23,555 nt of DNA from positions 1-23,555 of the forward strand of contig SKNG01000501.1 of assembly GCA_007120685.1 (NCBI GenBank), given 5' to 3'. The stretch is from Paracoccaceae bacterium (GTDB lineage Bacteria > Pseudomonadota > Alphaproteobacteria > Rhodobacterales > Rhodobacteraceae). Both the position numbers and the translations under genes were made by a program. Position 1 is the first letter of the stretch; the number at the start of each line of letters is the position of its first letter. Under the pieces are notes generated by a model that did no database searches, was not told where the DNA came from, and saw only the letters and a program-made list of their open reading frames with translations. This document shows positions 1 to 8,111 of the stretch, piece after piece.

Positions 1-15
1 AGTGAAGGAACCGCC

Positions 16-1275
16 ATGCCGCTGATGAAATCCTGGCTGGAAAGCGCCAACCGCCCCGATTGCCCCTTTCCGCTGAACAACCTGCCCTATGGCGTGTTCT
101 CCACCCCCGGCAAGGACCCGCACTGCGGCGTGGCCATCGGCGACCGGATCCTGGACCTGACCGCGATGGAAAAGGCCGGGCTTATGAAGCTGGCCGACAA
201 AAAGGTCTTCGACCGGCCGGAATGGAACGCGGTGATGGCGCTGGGCCCGGATGCCTGGACGCGGCTGCGCAAGCTTCTGTTCGGCTTCCTGGCCGATGGC
301 TCGGCCCTGCGGGGGCAGGCCGAACGCTTCATGGTGCCGCTGGCGGACGCGAAGATGCACATGCCCTTCACGGTGGCCGAATTCACCGATTTCTACGCCG
401 GCAAGAACCACGCGGAAAACGTGGGCGCGATGTTCCGCGGCGCAGAGAACGCCCTGCCGCCGAACTGGCTGCATATCCCCATCGGCTATAACGGCCGGGC
501 ATCCTCGGTCATCGTCTCCGGCACCGATTTCCGTCGGCCCTGGGGCCAGTTGAAGGGGCCGCAGGACGATGCCCCCCGCTTTGCTCCCTCACAGCGCTTC
601 GATCTGGAGCTTGAGCTTGGCGCCATCGTCGGCCAGCCCTCGCCCTATGGCCAGCCGATCAGCGTGGCCGAGGCCGATGCGATGATCTTTGGCTATGTGC
701 TGCTCAATGACTGGTCGGCACGCGATATCCAGGCCTGGGAATACCAGCCGCTGGGTCCGTTCCAGTCCAAGGCCACCGCCACCTCGATCAGCCCCTGGAT
801 CGTCACGCGCGAGGCGCTGGAACCTTTCCGCTGCGCCGGGCCGGAGCGGGTGCATCCGCTGCTGGATTACCTGAAGGAACCCGGCCCGATGCTCTACAAC
901 ATCGCCATGGAGGTGGAACTGACGCCAAAGGGCGGCGAGCCCACGGTGATCGCGCGCACCAATTACCGCGAGATGTATTATTCCTCGGCCCAGCAACTGG
1001 CCCATCACGCCACGGCGGGCGGCGGCATGCGGGTGGGTGACCTGCTGGGATCGGGCACCATCTCCGGCCCGGTGAAGGACAGCCGGGGTTGCCTGCTGGA
1101 ACTGACCTGGGCCGGCAAGGAACCGGTCACGCTGAGCGACGGCCAGACCCGCACCTTCATCCAGGACAATGACCGCATCACCCTGCGGGGCAACTGCCAT
1201 GGCGACGGCTATACGCTGGGTTTCGGCGATTGCACGGGCGTGGTGCTGCCCGCGCTGGAGCGCCCGTTCCGCTGA
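16..1275 (+). CDS. fahA: Fumarylacetoacetase
   Basis: Hydrolyses fumarylacetoacetate to fumarate and acetoacetate, the last step of tyrosine/phenylalanine breakdown through homogentisate; cytosolic. The product is 419 residues, the usual family length. It opens with an SH3-like N-terminal domain (SWLESAN..., FPLNNLPYGVF). The catalytic FAH domain follows with FTDFYAGKNHAENVGAMFR, whose His132 matches the family's general base, then GYNGRASS, the metal-ligand segment LELELG and LNDWSARDIQ, and QPLGPFQSK. Start chosen at ATG 16 because AAGGA at 5-9 is spaced six bases from it; the in-frame ATG at 25 is an alternative. TGA at 3-5 may be the stop of an upstream gene, which in this pathway is often homogentisate dioxygenase, but that gene lies outside the window. 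The next gene converges after a 36-base gap holding only a G+C-rich hairpin (1306-1320) without a T-run. Confidence 0.96.
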   Translation: MPLMKSWLESANRPDCPFPLNNLPYGVFSTPGKDPHCGVAIGDRILDLTAMEKAGLMKLADKKVFDRPEWNAVMALGPDAWTRLRKLLFGFLADGSALRGQAERFMVPLADAKMHMPFTVAEFTDFYAGKNHAENVGAMFRGAENALPPNWLHIPIGYNGRASSVIVSGTDFRRPWGQLKGPQDDAPRFAPSQRFDLELELGAIVGQPSPYGQPISVAEADAMIFGYVLLNDWSARDIQAWEYQPLGPFQSKATATSISPWIVTREALEPFRCAGPERVHPLLDYLKEPGPMLYNIAMEVELTPKGGEPTVIARTNYREMYYSSAQQLAHHATAGGGMRVGDLLGSGTISGPVKDSRGCLLELTWAGKEPVTLSDGQTRTFIQDNDRITLRGNCHGDGYTLGFGDCTGVVLPALERPFR

Positions 1276-1311
1276 TCGATCCCGGCCCGGGGACCTGGCC
1301 GACGACCGGGC

Positions 1312-2523
1312 TCAGCCCGGCTCCATCAGCCGGGTAAGCTCGGCCAGCGCGCCGGGAACCTGAGTGTCATGGCGGCGCGGCAGTTTCATCTGGAAATGCA
1401 GGAAGAAATACAGAAAACCCCGCCAGCTTGCCTCGGGATCGCGGGGATCAAGGAATTTCTCCTCGAAAAAGTCACGCAGCCGGTTCCAGGGCATCCCCCG
1501 GTGGCGCAGCGCCAGATAATGCGCCGCATCATGGCCCAAAGGAAACAACCCGCAATTGTCCCAGTCCAGCACCCAGCGATCGGGCAGCACATTGCCGGAA
1601 CTGGGATCGCCATGCGCAAAGCCGCGCGGTCCCGCCGCGATCTGCACGCCCCAACGTGGCAGCGCCGCGGCCAGGTCGAGGTCATGGTCAGGGAAGCGCG
1701 CGGCCAGCTCCGTCGGCGCGGCTTCCAGCATCCAGTCCAGAATGCCGACTGAAAAATCCAGCATGTCCGCAGGCGGGGCTGGCAACCCGCCCGGGTCTAT
1801 GGCGGCCAGACTGTTGAACAGCGCGGTTGCGCTGCCGGCCGTCCTCTTGCGCCTATCCGGCAGATCGGCCCATTCGAAATAGGCCGCCGCCAACGTGTCG
1901 CCCTGGACCAGATGCAGCAGCCGGGGGCTGTGAATCGCGCGAAGACGCGGGATCAGATGGGCCTGGGCATAGCGCATGCGCTCCAGTTCCCAGTGCCCGG
2001 TGAAATAGATCTTCTCGAATAGCCAGGCGCCATCGATCCGCACCCGTCGGTAGCTGTTCAGCGACCCAGCGCCCACACCGCGGCCCATGAATGCGCCTTC
2101 GGTCAGCCCGTCTGGCAGCCGAAGGACCGGGTCATGGGCCTGCAGCAAGGCGTGATAGCGCGTCTGTGCCGTGGCATTGTGGCCCTGCAGGGCCATGAAG
2201 GCGGTGACCAGCTTCAACTCGTGGCGATGCGGCGGCGCATCAAATGCGATATCGCGCAATTGCCGGGCCAGAAACGGCGGGGCATGAGTATCGGCAAGCG
2301 CCAGCACGGTGTTCCAGTCCGGATCGTCAAGACCGGTTTCCTGCAGGGCGTGCCGACAAGCCTTGACGATGCGATAGACCTCGCCGCTGCGCATCAGGGG
2401 CAGGCGCAGCCGGCGGCGCATGTCGGGCGAGAGTTTCGGCACGATCACCCGGCCCCAGCGGCGCAACGCGCGATCACCGGGCGAGCCGGGTCCGAGCAGA
2501 CGATCGGTTGGCGTGCGGGTCAT
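1312..2523 (-). CDS. Phosphotransferase of the APH/choline-kinase-like fold
   Basis: 403 residues. The C-lobe carries the Brenner-type motif of aminoglycoside/choline kinase-like enzymes: HGDPSSGN (His304, Asp306, Asn311) followed by VLDWDN (Asp320, Asp322), the catalytic loop and metal-binding Asp. An N-lobe segment with FEKIYF could hold the ATP-binding Lys. These features predict ATP-dependent phosphorylation of a small hydroxylated molecule; the substrate cannot be read from the sequence, and antibiotic resistance should not be assumed. The ATG at 2523-2521 overlaps the TGA of the upstream glycosyltransferase (ATGA, four bases), so the two are probably translationally coupled. That coupling, not a separate ribosome-binding site, decides this start; a longer in-frame reading to 2562 runs inside the upstream gene and is less likely. 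Context suggests a sugar, glycan or lipid head group as substrate (inference). No signal peptide or membrane segment is seen. Confidence 0.8.
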   Translation of the reverse strand: MTRTPTDRLLGPGSPGDRALRRWGRVIVPKLSPDMRRRLRLPLMRSGEVYRIVKACRHALQETGLDDPDWNTVLALADTHAPPFLARQLRDIAFDAPPHRHELKLVTAFMALQGHNATAQTRYHALLQAHDPVLRLPDGLTEGAFMGRGVGAGSLNSYRRVRIDGAWLFEKIYFTGHWELERMRYAQAHLIPRLRAIHSPRLLHLVQGDTLAAAYFEWADLPDRRKRTAGSATALFNSLAAIDPGGLPAPPADMLDFSVGILDWMLEAAPTELAARFPDHDLDLAAALPRWGVQIAAGPRGFAHGDPSSGNVLPDRWVLDWDNCGLFPLGHDAAHYLALRHRGMPWNRLRDFFEEKFLDPRDPEASWRGFLYFFLHFQMKLPRRHDTQVPGALAELTRLMEPG

Positions 2524-5500
2524 GCCTTTCCCTCTGCCAGAACCCGTTTCACGAAGTCGCATTCGCTCCAGGGCACCGAAACGGCGGCATCGAAGATCAC
2601 CTCGCGCCCCTCCGATGCCAGAGCCAGGTATTTGCGATATTCCTCGGCATCATTGAAATGCTGCCGCCGCGCAACCTCCTCCATCGACTTTGCGCGAAAG
2701 GCGGCATTGTACTTGAAATGGGCAAAGAGCAGATCGCGCGCGGCGGGGCGAGCCTCGGCGACGAAATGCAATCCGGCAGAGGGGCGCATCCACGGGCGAT
2801 AGCGCAGCAGCGCATATTTCTGCGCCACGAAAAGCTCGGCCCGAGAGCCGGGGATCAGCCGATGGCGCAGCGCGCTGGTGAAGACGGGCGCCTGGCTGTA
2901 GGGGCCCAGACTGCCCGAGACGGTCAGGAACGGCGCGCGCTCGACATGCCTGGCCTCGATGAAGGGGTCGTCGCTGGCAAAAGTTGCGTCTGACAGCGGT
3001 CCCTGCGGATACATGTCCAGCATGAAGACGCGCGCGGCATCGGCCTGCGCGAAATCGGCGCCCTGCACCAGTCCGGGCAGCCCGGCGGCCTGCCAGTCCT
3101 CGCCCGGGATCAGCAATTCATCGGCATCGGCCACCAATGACCAGCGGTCGCAGCGGAAATGCGCCAGCAGCGCCTGTTGCCAGGCCACCCCGTATTGCGA
3201 CTGGCCGTATTCGGTATCGACCGAGAACAGCGCCACGTCCGGCGCTTCGGCCAGGATATCGAGCGAGCCATCGTCCGAGCCATTGTCGGCGATCAGGAAT
3301 CCCTCAACCCCCAGCGCCCGGTAATGGGCCAGGAAATGCGGCAGCATGAAGGCCTCGTTGCGCAGGCAGGCCACCACCGCCACCGGGGCCGAGGCCACCC
3401 CCGCCAGCCTTTCCGGCGCCGAGATCAGGTCCAGCGCATTCGACCGTGCCCCCAGCCGAAGGGGCTGGAAGCTGGGCCAGATCTTCATCGGCTGCGGCCA
3501 GGTCCCGGCGCGGCCGGCCTGCACCGCCGCCATCGGCTCGGTGCCGTCCAGATGCGCCAGGCTGATGCCGGCGCCACGAAACGGCAGGAAGCCGTTTTCC
3601 CATTGCGGCACCAGCGGCCCGCCCGGGCGCGAGCGGCGCATCACCGCCACGCGGTAGTCATCCTGCGCCACCTGGATGCCGGACAGGGCCAGCAGGTCGC
3701 CCACCAGCTTGTCCTCCATGAAGGACCGCTGGATCAGCGCCCTTCCCGGCCCGCTGGCCGCCCCCCGGCCCAGCGCCGCCATCGCCCGGCGCGACAGCGC
3801 ATAGGCCGAGCCGCCATCGGCATAAAGTGACGGCTCGGGCGACTTGTCCAGTTCCAGCCGACCGCGGGGCGAGCGTGCCTTGGCCGTGTGCCAGGTGCGG
3901 TCCATCTGCCCGCGCACCCGGTGCAGGCGGCGGCCATGGTAGTCATGCGCCATATGCGCAAGGCCGAAAAGAAAGGTCTCTGCATCCAGGAAGCAGTCGT
4001 CATCGACCTTCAGCAGGTAGGAAAAATCGGTTTGTCCCAGCACCCATCGCGCAAGGGCGAGGGTCTTTTGCGGCAGGCCCTCGTAATCATCCGGCGCGTC
4101 CAGATGCACGATGTCGCCCTCGCGTTCGCCCGCGCCATCGCCGGTGAAGATCAGGAAGGGCACGCCAAGGCGCTGCAGATCGGCCAGCCATGTCTGGCGC
4201 AGCACCTTGATGCGCGTGTCCAGATTGGCCCGGCAGGTATAGACGCAGACCAGCGTGTCAAAGAGATGCCGCGCGGGCGTCCGGAGCAGGCCGGCGCGGC
4301 AGGTGGATGCGGGCAGGTCGGTGCTGTCGATGCCCAGCGTCGCCGCCATCCCCGCCCCGCCCGGCGCGCGCGCCAGCGCCGCTGCGGCCAGCGCAGGGCC
4401 GGTCTCTGTCAGCATCTCGGCGCGCGTCTGCGCCGGCATCGCCGCGACGGCGGTCAGGAGCTGCCGTGCCCCGGCTTCGTCCCCCCGGTGCAGCAGCGTG
4501 ACGGCCAGCCGCAGCGTCAGCGTCAACCCGGCGCTGGTGCCGCCGGATGCGCCAAGCGCTGCCAGATCGTCAATCCACTGCGACAATGCCTCGTCTGGCT
4601 CCGTTTCCGGCGGATCGCTTCGGTCGGCGCGGGGGGACGCGCCTTCGAAGGCGCGTGCAAACGGGCTTTCCAAAGCCCGTTTTCCGCCGGTGCCGCGGCG
4701 TTCCGGATCGTGCAGGCCATTGCTGTCTCCCACCCCTTCGGCCAGCGCCAGCGCCCGGCGAGACAAATCCGCCAGCGCAGCGCGCTGTGGGTCATGCGGC
4801 ACCCCGTGCCAACCCGCCGCCACCGCCCGCCCGGCCGCCCCGGCCAGTGCCTCGGCCTGCGCGTCATCCATTTCGGGCCGCGCCGAGGCCGGACGGGGAT
4901 GGGCAAGCCAGCGCAGCAGGGCCTCGTCCTGTTCGGCCTCGGTCAATCCATCCGCGGGCGCCGGCATCGCCCCCGGCCCGGTTGGCGCTTGCAACGGCCC
5001 CAGCAGGTCCCGCCGGAAGCGCGGCAGGTCGAAACAACACAGCGGCTGGAACCGCGCCAGCGCCGATGCAACCTCGCCTCGTGCCGCCGCGCCGTCGGCC
5101 GGCCCGGCCTCGATCAGCGCCGAAAGGGCGCGAAACGCCGCACCGGCCTCGGCCAGCCCTTCCGGCAAGGCGGGTTGCGATGCGGATTGCCGCGCCTCGA
5201 TCTCGGCCCAGAAAGCGGGCGACAGCGCGTAAAGCCGCAGCACATCGTCCCGCACCCGTGCCGCCATCCCCTCGGGCAGCGCCGGGCTGTCCAGCGCCAG
5301 CGCCGCGCAGGCGCGTAGCAACGCCAGGCAGGGCACCCGCTCCCAGTAATCGCCTGCTCGCGCGATCAGCGCATCCAGAAACCCCGCCAGCATCGCCGCG
5401 CGCTGCGCCGGGCCGGGCGCGCGCCCGGCGGCATCGGGCGCACCCTGCCGGGCCTGATCCGCCACCCAGGCCAGCGCCTGCGTGACCAGCCAGCCACGGC

Positions 5501-6902
5501 GCCGGCCGGCCAGCTGCCGGCAGGCATGGGCCACGTCATCGAACTGGCCCTGCAGATAGAGCATCGGCAGGCTGGCCGAGAGATGCCAGGCATTGCCGGT
5601 ATCCGCCACGAAACGGGGATGCCCGCGTGCCCTGGCCAAAGCGTGCAGCGCGCGGGGGTCGTGATGCGTGCAGAACCACTCGGTCAGTACCGTGAAGGCC
5701 ATCCGCTCAGCCTCGGGCGCCAGCGCGGCCGCGTCCAGCAGCCCGGCCAGCAGGGGCAGCGAGTCCTGCGCGGGGTTGGCGCGCATCGGGCCGGTGAAAC
5801 GGTCGCGCAGCACCTGGATGGGGTCGCGCCCCTCGGCACCCTCGCCCTGCATCGACTGGTCAAACCGGGCGGCATGGGCGCGCGCCGCCTCGCCGGACAG
5901 GACCGCGCGCTGATGCACGGGCCGGCCGTCGCCCTGAAACCAGCCGGTCAGGCCGAAGTAATCGGCGCAGGCGGCCAGTTCGGCGCGCGTCTGCGGCGAC
6001 AATTCCGCCGCCAGCCCGGCATGACGCACATGCTCCAGCGCCTGCAGGGCGGCCAGATCGTCATGGCGCAGCAGCGGCGTGCCGGCCTGCTGCTCCACTC
6101 CCTTGCGCAGACCGTCGCGGGTGACGGCCGTCTCGGCCAGAATTGCGCCCGCGCCATCGACCAGCCGCAGCGCCACGCGCGCGGCACCGCCCGCCCAGAT
6201 CCGGCCCGGCAACAACGCACTCAGCGCATGTTCCGGCTCCCCACCCGGCAGCAGATAGGGCAGCGCCTGACCCGGCAGCTCCAGCGGCCTCTCCAGCCCC
6301 TCGGCCCACAGCCGCAGGCCCCGGCCTGCCAGCCGCGCGGCCGCGGCCCGGTCCAGCCCGCGCCAGACCGCCTCCATCCGGTCGCTGACTGCCAGCCCCC
6401 GCCCGGCCCAGTCTGCCACCACCGGCGCGCTGTCCAGTCGCAGGCTGCCGGGCACCATAACCCCCACCCAACCGACATGGGCAATCCGCTCCAGACCCGG
6501 AAAGCCCCGGCGCAGGAAGAGCCGCCCCTCACGCGCGGGCCGGGGGAAGCGGTCGAACCGGCCCAGCACCTTGCCGTCCAGCCGTAGTGCCACCTGCAAC
6601 CGGCCGAAGCGGATGTCGATATCCACCGCGCCCGGCGCAAAGTCGCGCCGGAATGAGATTTCGCGCCGCCAGCCGGCCGCATCGCGCCGGTTGACCACGG
6701 CCAGCCCCTCGTCCCGGCGCAAGGACAGGTGGAACGGGATGCAAATGAACCCGGCATCATGGAAATCCAGGTTGAACACCGGATCGACCGACAGATCGGC
6801 CTCGCAGCGCAGCATGGCGCCAGCGGCAGTCCTGAAAGGCAGCATGCACCGCGTCCCGTCGATCCGTTCCGGTTTCAGCGCCCGCTTATTGCGCCCTTGC
6901 AC
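2520..6902 (-). CDS. Multidomain glycosyltransferase: galectin-like + GT31-like + GT92/DUF23-like
   Basis: 1460 residues, much longer than single-domain glycosyltransferases. Residues about 30-150 look like a galectin carbohydrate-recognition domain: FHLSLR, VVN, GWRRE and a PGAVDIDIRF strand align with the galectin HxNxR...VxN...WxxE layout (His58, Ser60, Arg62, Asn71, Trp78, Glu81). Residues about 170-860 are Ala/Leu-rich and helical, of unknown role, with a disordered linker near 730-780. Residues about 879-1085 resemble GT31 galactosyltransferases: RIKVLRQTW, YLLKVDDDCF (DDD at 967-969, nucleotide-sugar/metal site), YADGGSAYALSR and FMEDKLVGDLL. Residues about 1172-1460 resemble GT92/DUF23 or GT2-like enzymes: ACLRNEAFMLPHFLAHYRALG, ADNGSDDGS and VADADELL. 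It probably transfers two sugars onto one glycan; acceptor unknown. No signal peptide or membrane helix is apparent. The start used is GTG 6902, since codons between it and ATG 6845 keep G/C in third positions; neither start has a good ribosome-binding site. An in-frame palindromic repeat encodes residues about 741-756. Confidence 0.85.
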   Translation of the reverse strand: MQGRNKRALKPERIDGTRCMLPFRTAAGAMLRCEADLSVDPVFNLDFHDAGFICIPFHLSLRRDEGLAVVNRRDAAGWRREISFRRDFAPGAVDIDIRFGRLQVALRLDGKVLGRFDRFPRPAREGRLFLRRGFPGLERIAHVGWVGVMVPGSLRLDSAPVVADWAGRGLAVSDRMEAVWRGLDRAAAARLAGRGLRLWAEGLERPLELPGQALPYLLPGGEPEHALSALLPGRIWAGGAARVALRLVDGAGAILAETAVTRDGLRKGVEQQAGTPLLRHDDLAALQALEHVRHAGLAAELSPQTRAELAACADYFGLTGWFQGDGRPVHQRAVLSGEAARAHAARFDQSMQGEGAEGRDPIQVLRDRFTGPMRANPAQDSLPLLAGLLDAAALAPEAERMAFTVLTEWFCTHHDPRALHALARARGHPRFVADTGNAWHLSASLPMLYLQGQFDDVAHACRQLAGRRRGWLVTQALAWVADQARQGAPDAAGRAPGPAQRAAMLAGFLDALIARAGDYWERVPCLALLRACAALALDSPALPEGMAARVRDDVLRLYALSPAFWAEIEARQSASQPALPEGLAEAGAAFRALSALIEAGPADGAAARGEVASALARFQPLCCFDLPRFRRDLLGPLQAPTGPGAMPAPADGLTEAEQDEALLRWLAHPRPASARPEMDDAQAEALAGAAGRAVAAGWHGVPHDPQRAALADLSRRALALAEGVGDSNGLHDPERRGTGGKRALESPFARAFEGASPRADRSDPPETEPDEALSQWIDDLAALGASGGTSAGLTLTLRLAVTLLHRGDEAGARQLLTAVAAMPAQTRAEMLTETGPALAAAALARAPGGAGMAATLGIDSTDLPASTCRAGLLRTPARHLFDTLVCVYTCRANLDTRIKVLRQTWLADLQRLGVPFLIFTGDGAGEREGDIVHLDAPDDYEGLPQKTLALARWVLGQTDFSYLLKVDDDCFLDAETFLFGLAHMAHDYHGRRLHRVRGQMDRTWHTAKARSPRGRLELDKSPEPSLYADGGSAYALSRRAMAALGRGAASGPGRALIQRSFMEDKLVGDLLALSGIQVAQDDYRVAVMRRSRPGGPLVPQWENGFLPFRGAGISLAHLDGTEPMAAVQAGRAGTWPQPMKIWPSFQPLRLGARSNALDLISAPERLAGVASAPVAVVACLRNEAFMLPHFLAHYRALGVEGFLIADNGSDDGSLDILAEAPDVALFSVDTEYGQSQYGVAWQQALLAHFRCDRWSLVADADELLIPGEDWQAAGLPGLVQGADFAQADAARVFMLDMYPQGPLSDATFASDDPFIEARHVERAPFLTVSGSLGPYSQAPVFTSALRHRLIPGSRAELFVAQKYALLRYRPWMRPSAGLHFVAEARPAARDLLFAHFKYNAAFRAKSMEEVARRQHFNDAEEYRKYLALASEGREVIFDAAVSVPWSECDFVKRVLAEGKA
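4637..4682 (+). repeat. Double-palindrome repeat, copy 1 (inside a coding sequence)
   Basis: First arm is a perfect 20-bp palindrome at 4637-4656 (ACGCGCCTTCGAAGGCGCGT). The second, 4659-4682, is an 11-bp stem AAACGGGCTTT / AAAGCCCGTTT around a CC loop. Related copies are at 13638-13678 and 17140-17185 in the same orientation. This one lies in the glycosyltransferase gene, antisense to it, in a reading frame without stops. It is translated as KRALESPFARAFEGAS within a polar linker between the helical and GT31-like parts. Confidence 0.85.
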
Positions 6903-6983
6903 GGGGGATGCAATCGCTGCCCACCATGCCGGGCAGGGATGGGCTGGGCTTCGCCGGCGCCCGCGTTATCATCATGGCCCAGC

Positions 6984-6988
6984 AAGGA
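6984..6988 (+). promoter_or_regulatory. Ribosome-binding site deciding the exonuclease start
   Basis: AAGGA lies nine bases before ATG 6998. The other in-frame starts (6908, ATG 6974) lack a comparable site and would add residues unlike the family. The divergent glycosyltransferase starts at 6902 or 6845, so promoters for both directions must share roughly 100-150 bases here; I could not recognise a clear -35/-10 pair. Confidence 0.6.
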
Positions 6989-6997
6989 CCGGAACCC

Positions 6998-7996
6998 ATG
7001 ATCGCCGAACCGCTGCTGATGCCCACGCCAGCCGGGCTCTATTGCCCGCGCGGCGATTTCCATATCGACCCCGTGCGCCCGGTCCCCCGCGCGCTGATCA
7101 CCCATGGCCATGCCGACCACGCCCGCGCCGGCCATGGCGCGGTGCTTGCCACGGCGCGCACGCTCGATATCATGGCGATCCGCTATGGCGCCGACTTCAC
7201 CGCCCGGCGCCAGATTGCCGAGGGGACGATCGACATCAACGGGGTGACGGTCAGCTTTCACCCCGCCGGCCATGTGCTGGGCTCGGCACAGATTGCCGTG
7301 CGGGCGGGCGGGCAGCGCGTGGTGGTCTCGGGCGACTATGCCCGCGCGCCCAACCCGGCCTGCGAAGCCTTCCAGCCGGTGCCCTGCGACATCTTCATTA
7401 CCGAGGCCACCTTCGGCCTGCCGGTCTTCCGCCACCCCCCGCCGCAGGCCGAGATCGCGCGGCTGACGGCCTCGCTCGCCGCCTTCCCGGACCGGCCCCA
7501 CCTGATCGGCGCCTATGCGCTGGGCAAGGCGCAACGGATGATCGCGCTGCTGCGCCAGGCCGGCCATGACGGGCCGATCCACATCCACGGCGCGCTGCAG
7601 AAGCTCTGCGACTACCACATCGCTCAGGGCATCGACCTTGGAGACCTGCGCCCCGCCACCACCGAGCGCGGCAGGAAACTCGACGCACGGATCGTCATCG
7701 CACCCCCCTCGGCCTTTGCCGCCACCTGGGTGCACCGTTTCCGGGATCCGGTGATCGCCCATGCCTCGGGCTGGATGGCGGTGCGGGCGCGGGCGCGCCA
7801 GCGCGGGGTGGAACTGCCGCTGGTCATCTCCGATCACGCCGACTGGCCGGACCTGACCCGCACCATCACCGACACCGGCGCATCCGAGGTCTGGGTCACC
7901 CATGGCCGAGAGGAGGCGCTGGTCCGCTGGTGCGCGCTCCACCAGATCCCCGCGCGCCCCCTTCGCCTGGTCGGCTATGAGGACGAGCCGGAATGA
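6998..7996 (+). CDS. Ligase-associated DNA exonuclease (MBL/beta-CASP family)
   Basis: 332 residues, the usual length of the ligase-associated exonucleases. These are metallo-beta-lactamase-fold nucleases with a beta-CASP domain, related to SNM1/Artemis and CPSF73. Metal-binding motifs are visible in order: THGHADHARAGH (HxHxDH), FHPAGHVLGSAQ, VVSGDYAR, the EATFG segment, and C-terminal VISDHADW. The protein opens with GLYCPRGDFHIDP, typical of this subfamily. It is expected to process DNA ends before sealing by the partner ATP-dependent ligase, whose gene begins 115 bases downstream in the same direction. The gap between them holds a structured G/C-rich element (8025-8094). The family assignment is firm; the exact polarity and substrate of this nuclease are not readable from sequence. 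Confidence 0.93.
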   Translation: MIAEPLLMPTPAGLYCPRGDFHIDPVRPVPRALITHGHADHARAGHGAVLATARTLDIMAIRYGADFTARRQIAEGTIDINGVTVSFHPAGHVLGSAQIAVRAGGQRVVVSGDYARAPNPACEAFQPVPCDIFITEATFGLPVFRHPPPQAEIARLTASLAAFPDRPHLIGAYALGKAQRMIALLRQAGHDGPIHIHGALQKLCDYHIAQGIDLGDLRPATTERGRKLDARIVIAPPSAFAATWVHRFRDPVIAHASGWMAVRARARQRGVELPLVISDHADWPDLTRTITDTGASEVWVTHGREEALVRWCALHQIPARPLRLVGYEDEPE

Positions 7997-8024
7997 CCCG
8001 CCCAACCGCCATTCCACCCCCCGC

Positions 8025-8094
8025 ACCCCCCTCTTTGCTCTGCAAATATCCCGGGGGGAGTCGCGCGCCAGCGCGGCGGGGGGCAGCGCCCCCC
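8025..8094 (+). repeat. Structured intergenic element between exonuclease and ligase genes
   Basis: Three nested or adjacent inverted repeats: CCCCCC at 8026-8031 with GGGGGG at 8053-8058, TTTGC/GCAAA at 8034-8038/8042-8046 with a TCT loop, and GGGGGGC/GCCCCCC at 8078-8084/8088-8094 with an AGC loop. There is no T-run, so a plain intrinsic terminator is unlikely. From memory, not verified, very similar intergenic sequences recur in Rhodobacteraceae genomes, which would make this a dispersed intergenic repeat. It could attenuate or stabilise the exonuclease-ligase transcript. Only one copy occurs in this window. Confidence 0.6.
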
Positions 8095-8111
8095 AACCCG
8101 GGCCGCTACCC

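Noticed and set aside
1306..1320. Hairpin CCGGGCT-C-AGCCCGG as a terminator between fahA and the kinase gene
   Set aside because: Loop of one base, no T-run on either strand, and it overlaps the kinase stop codon. Too weak to call.
1312..2523. Aminoglycoside resistance gene
   Set aside because: Only the general kinase fold is visible. Coupling to a glycosyltransferase argues for a housekeeping or glycan substrate.
3996..4004. Defence-system or phage origin for the multidomain glycosyltransferase
   Set aside because: No phage or defence genes nearby, and composition matches its neighbours. The DDD motif and context fit ordinary glycan synthesis.
3888..5318. 476-codon plus-strand frame inside the glycosyltransferase gene
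   Set aside because: Arg/Gln/His-rich low complexity with no recognisable domain. The minus strand is one continuous frame with glycosyltransferase motifs at its 3' end and a galectin-like motif at its 5' end.
7902..8111. N-terminal extension of the DNA ligase
   Set aside because: It would overlap the exonuclease gene and translate the hairpin-rich spacer; the family-like start FATLLERLAFTP follows ATG 8112.
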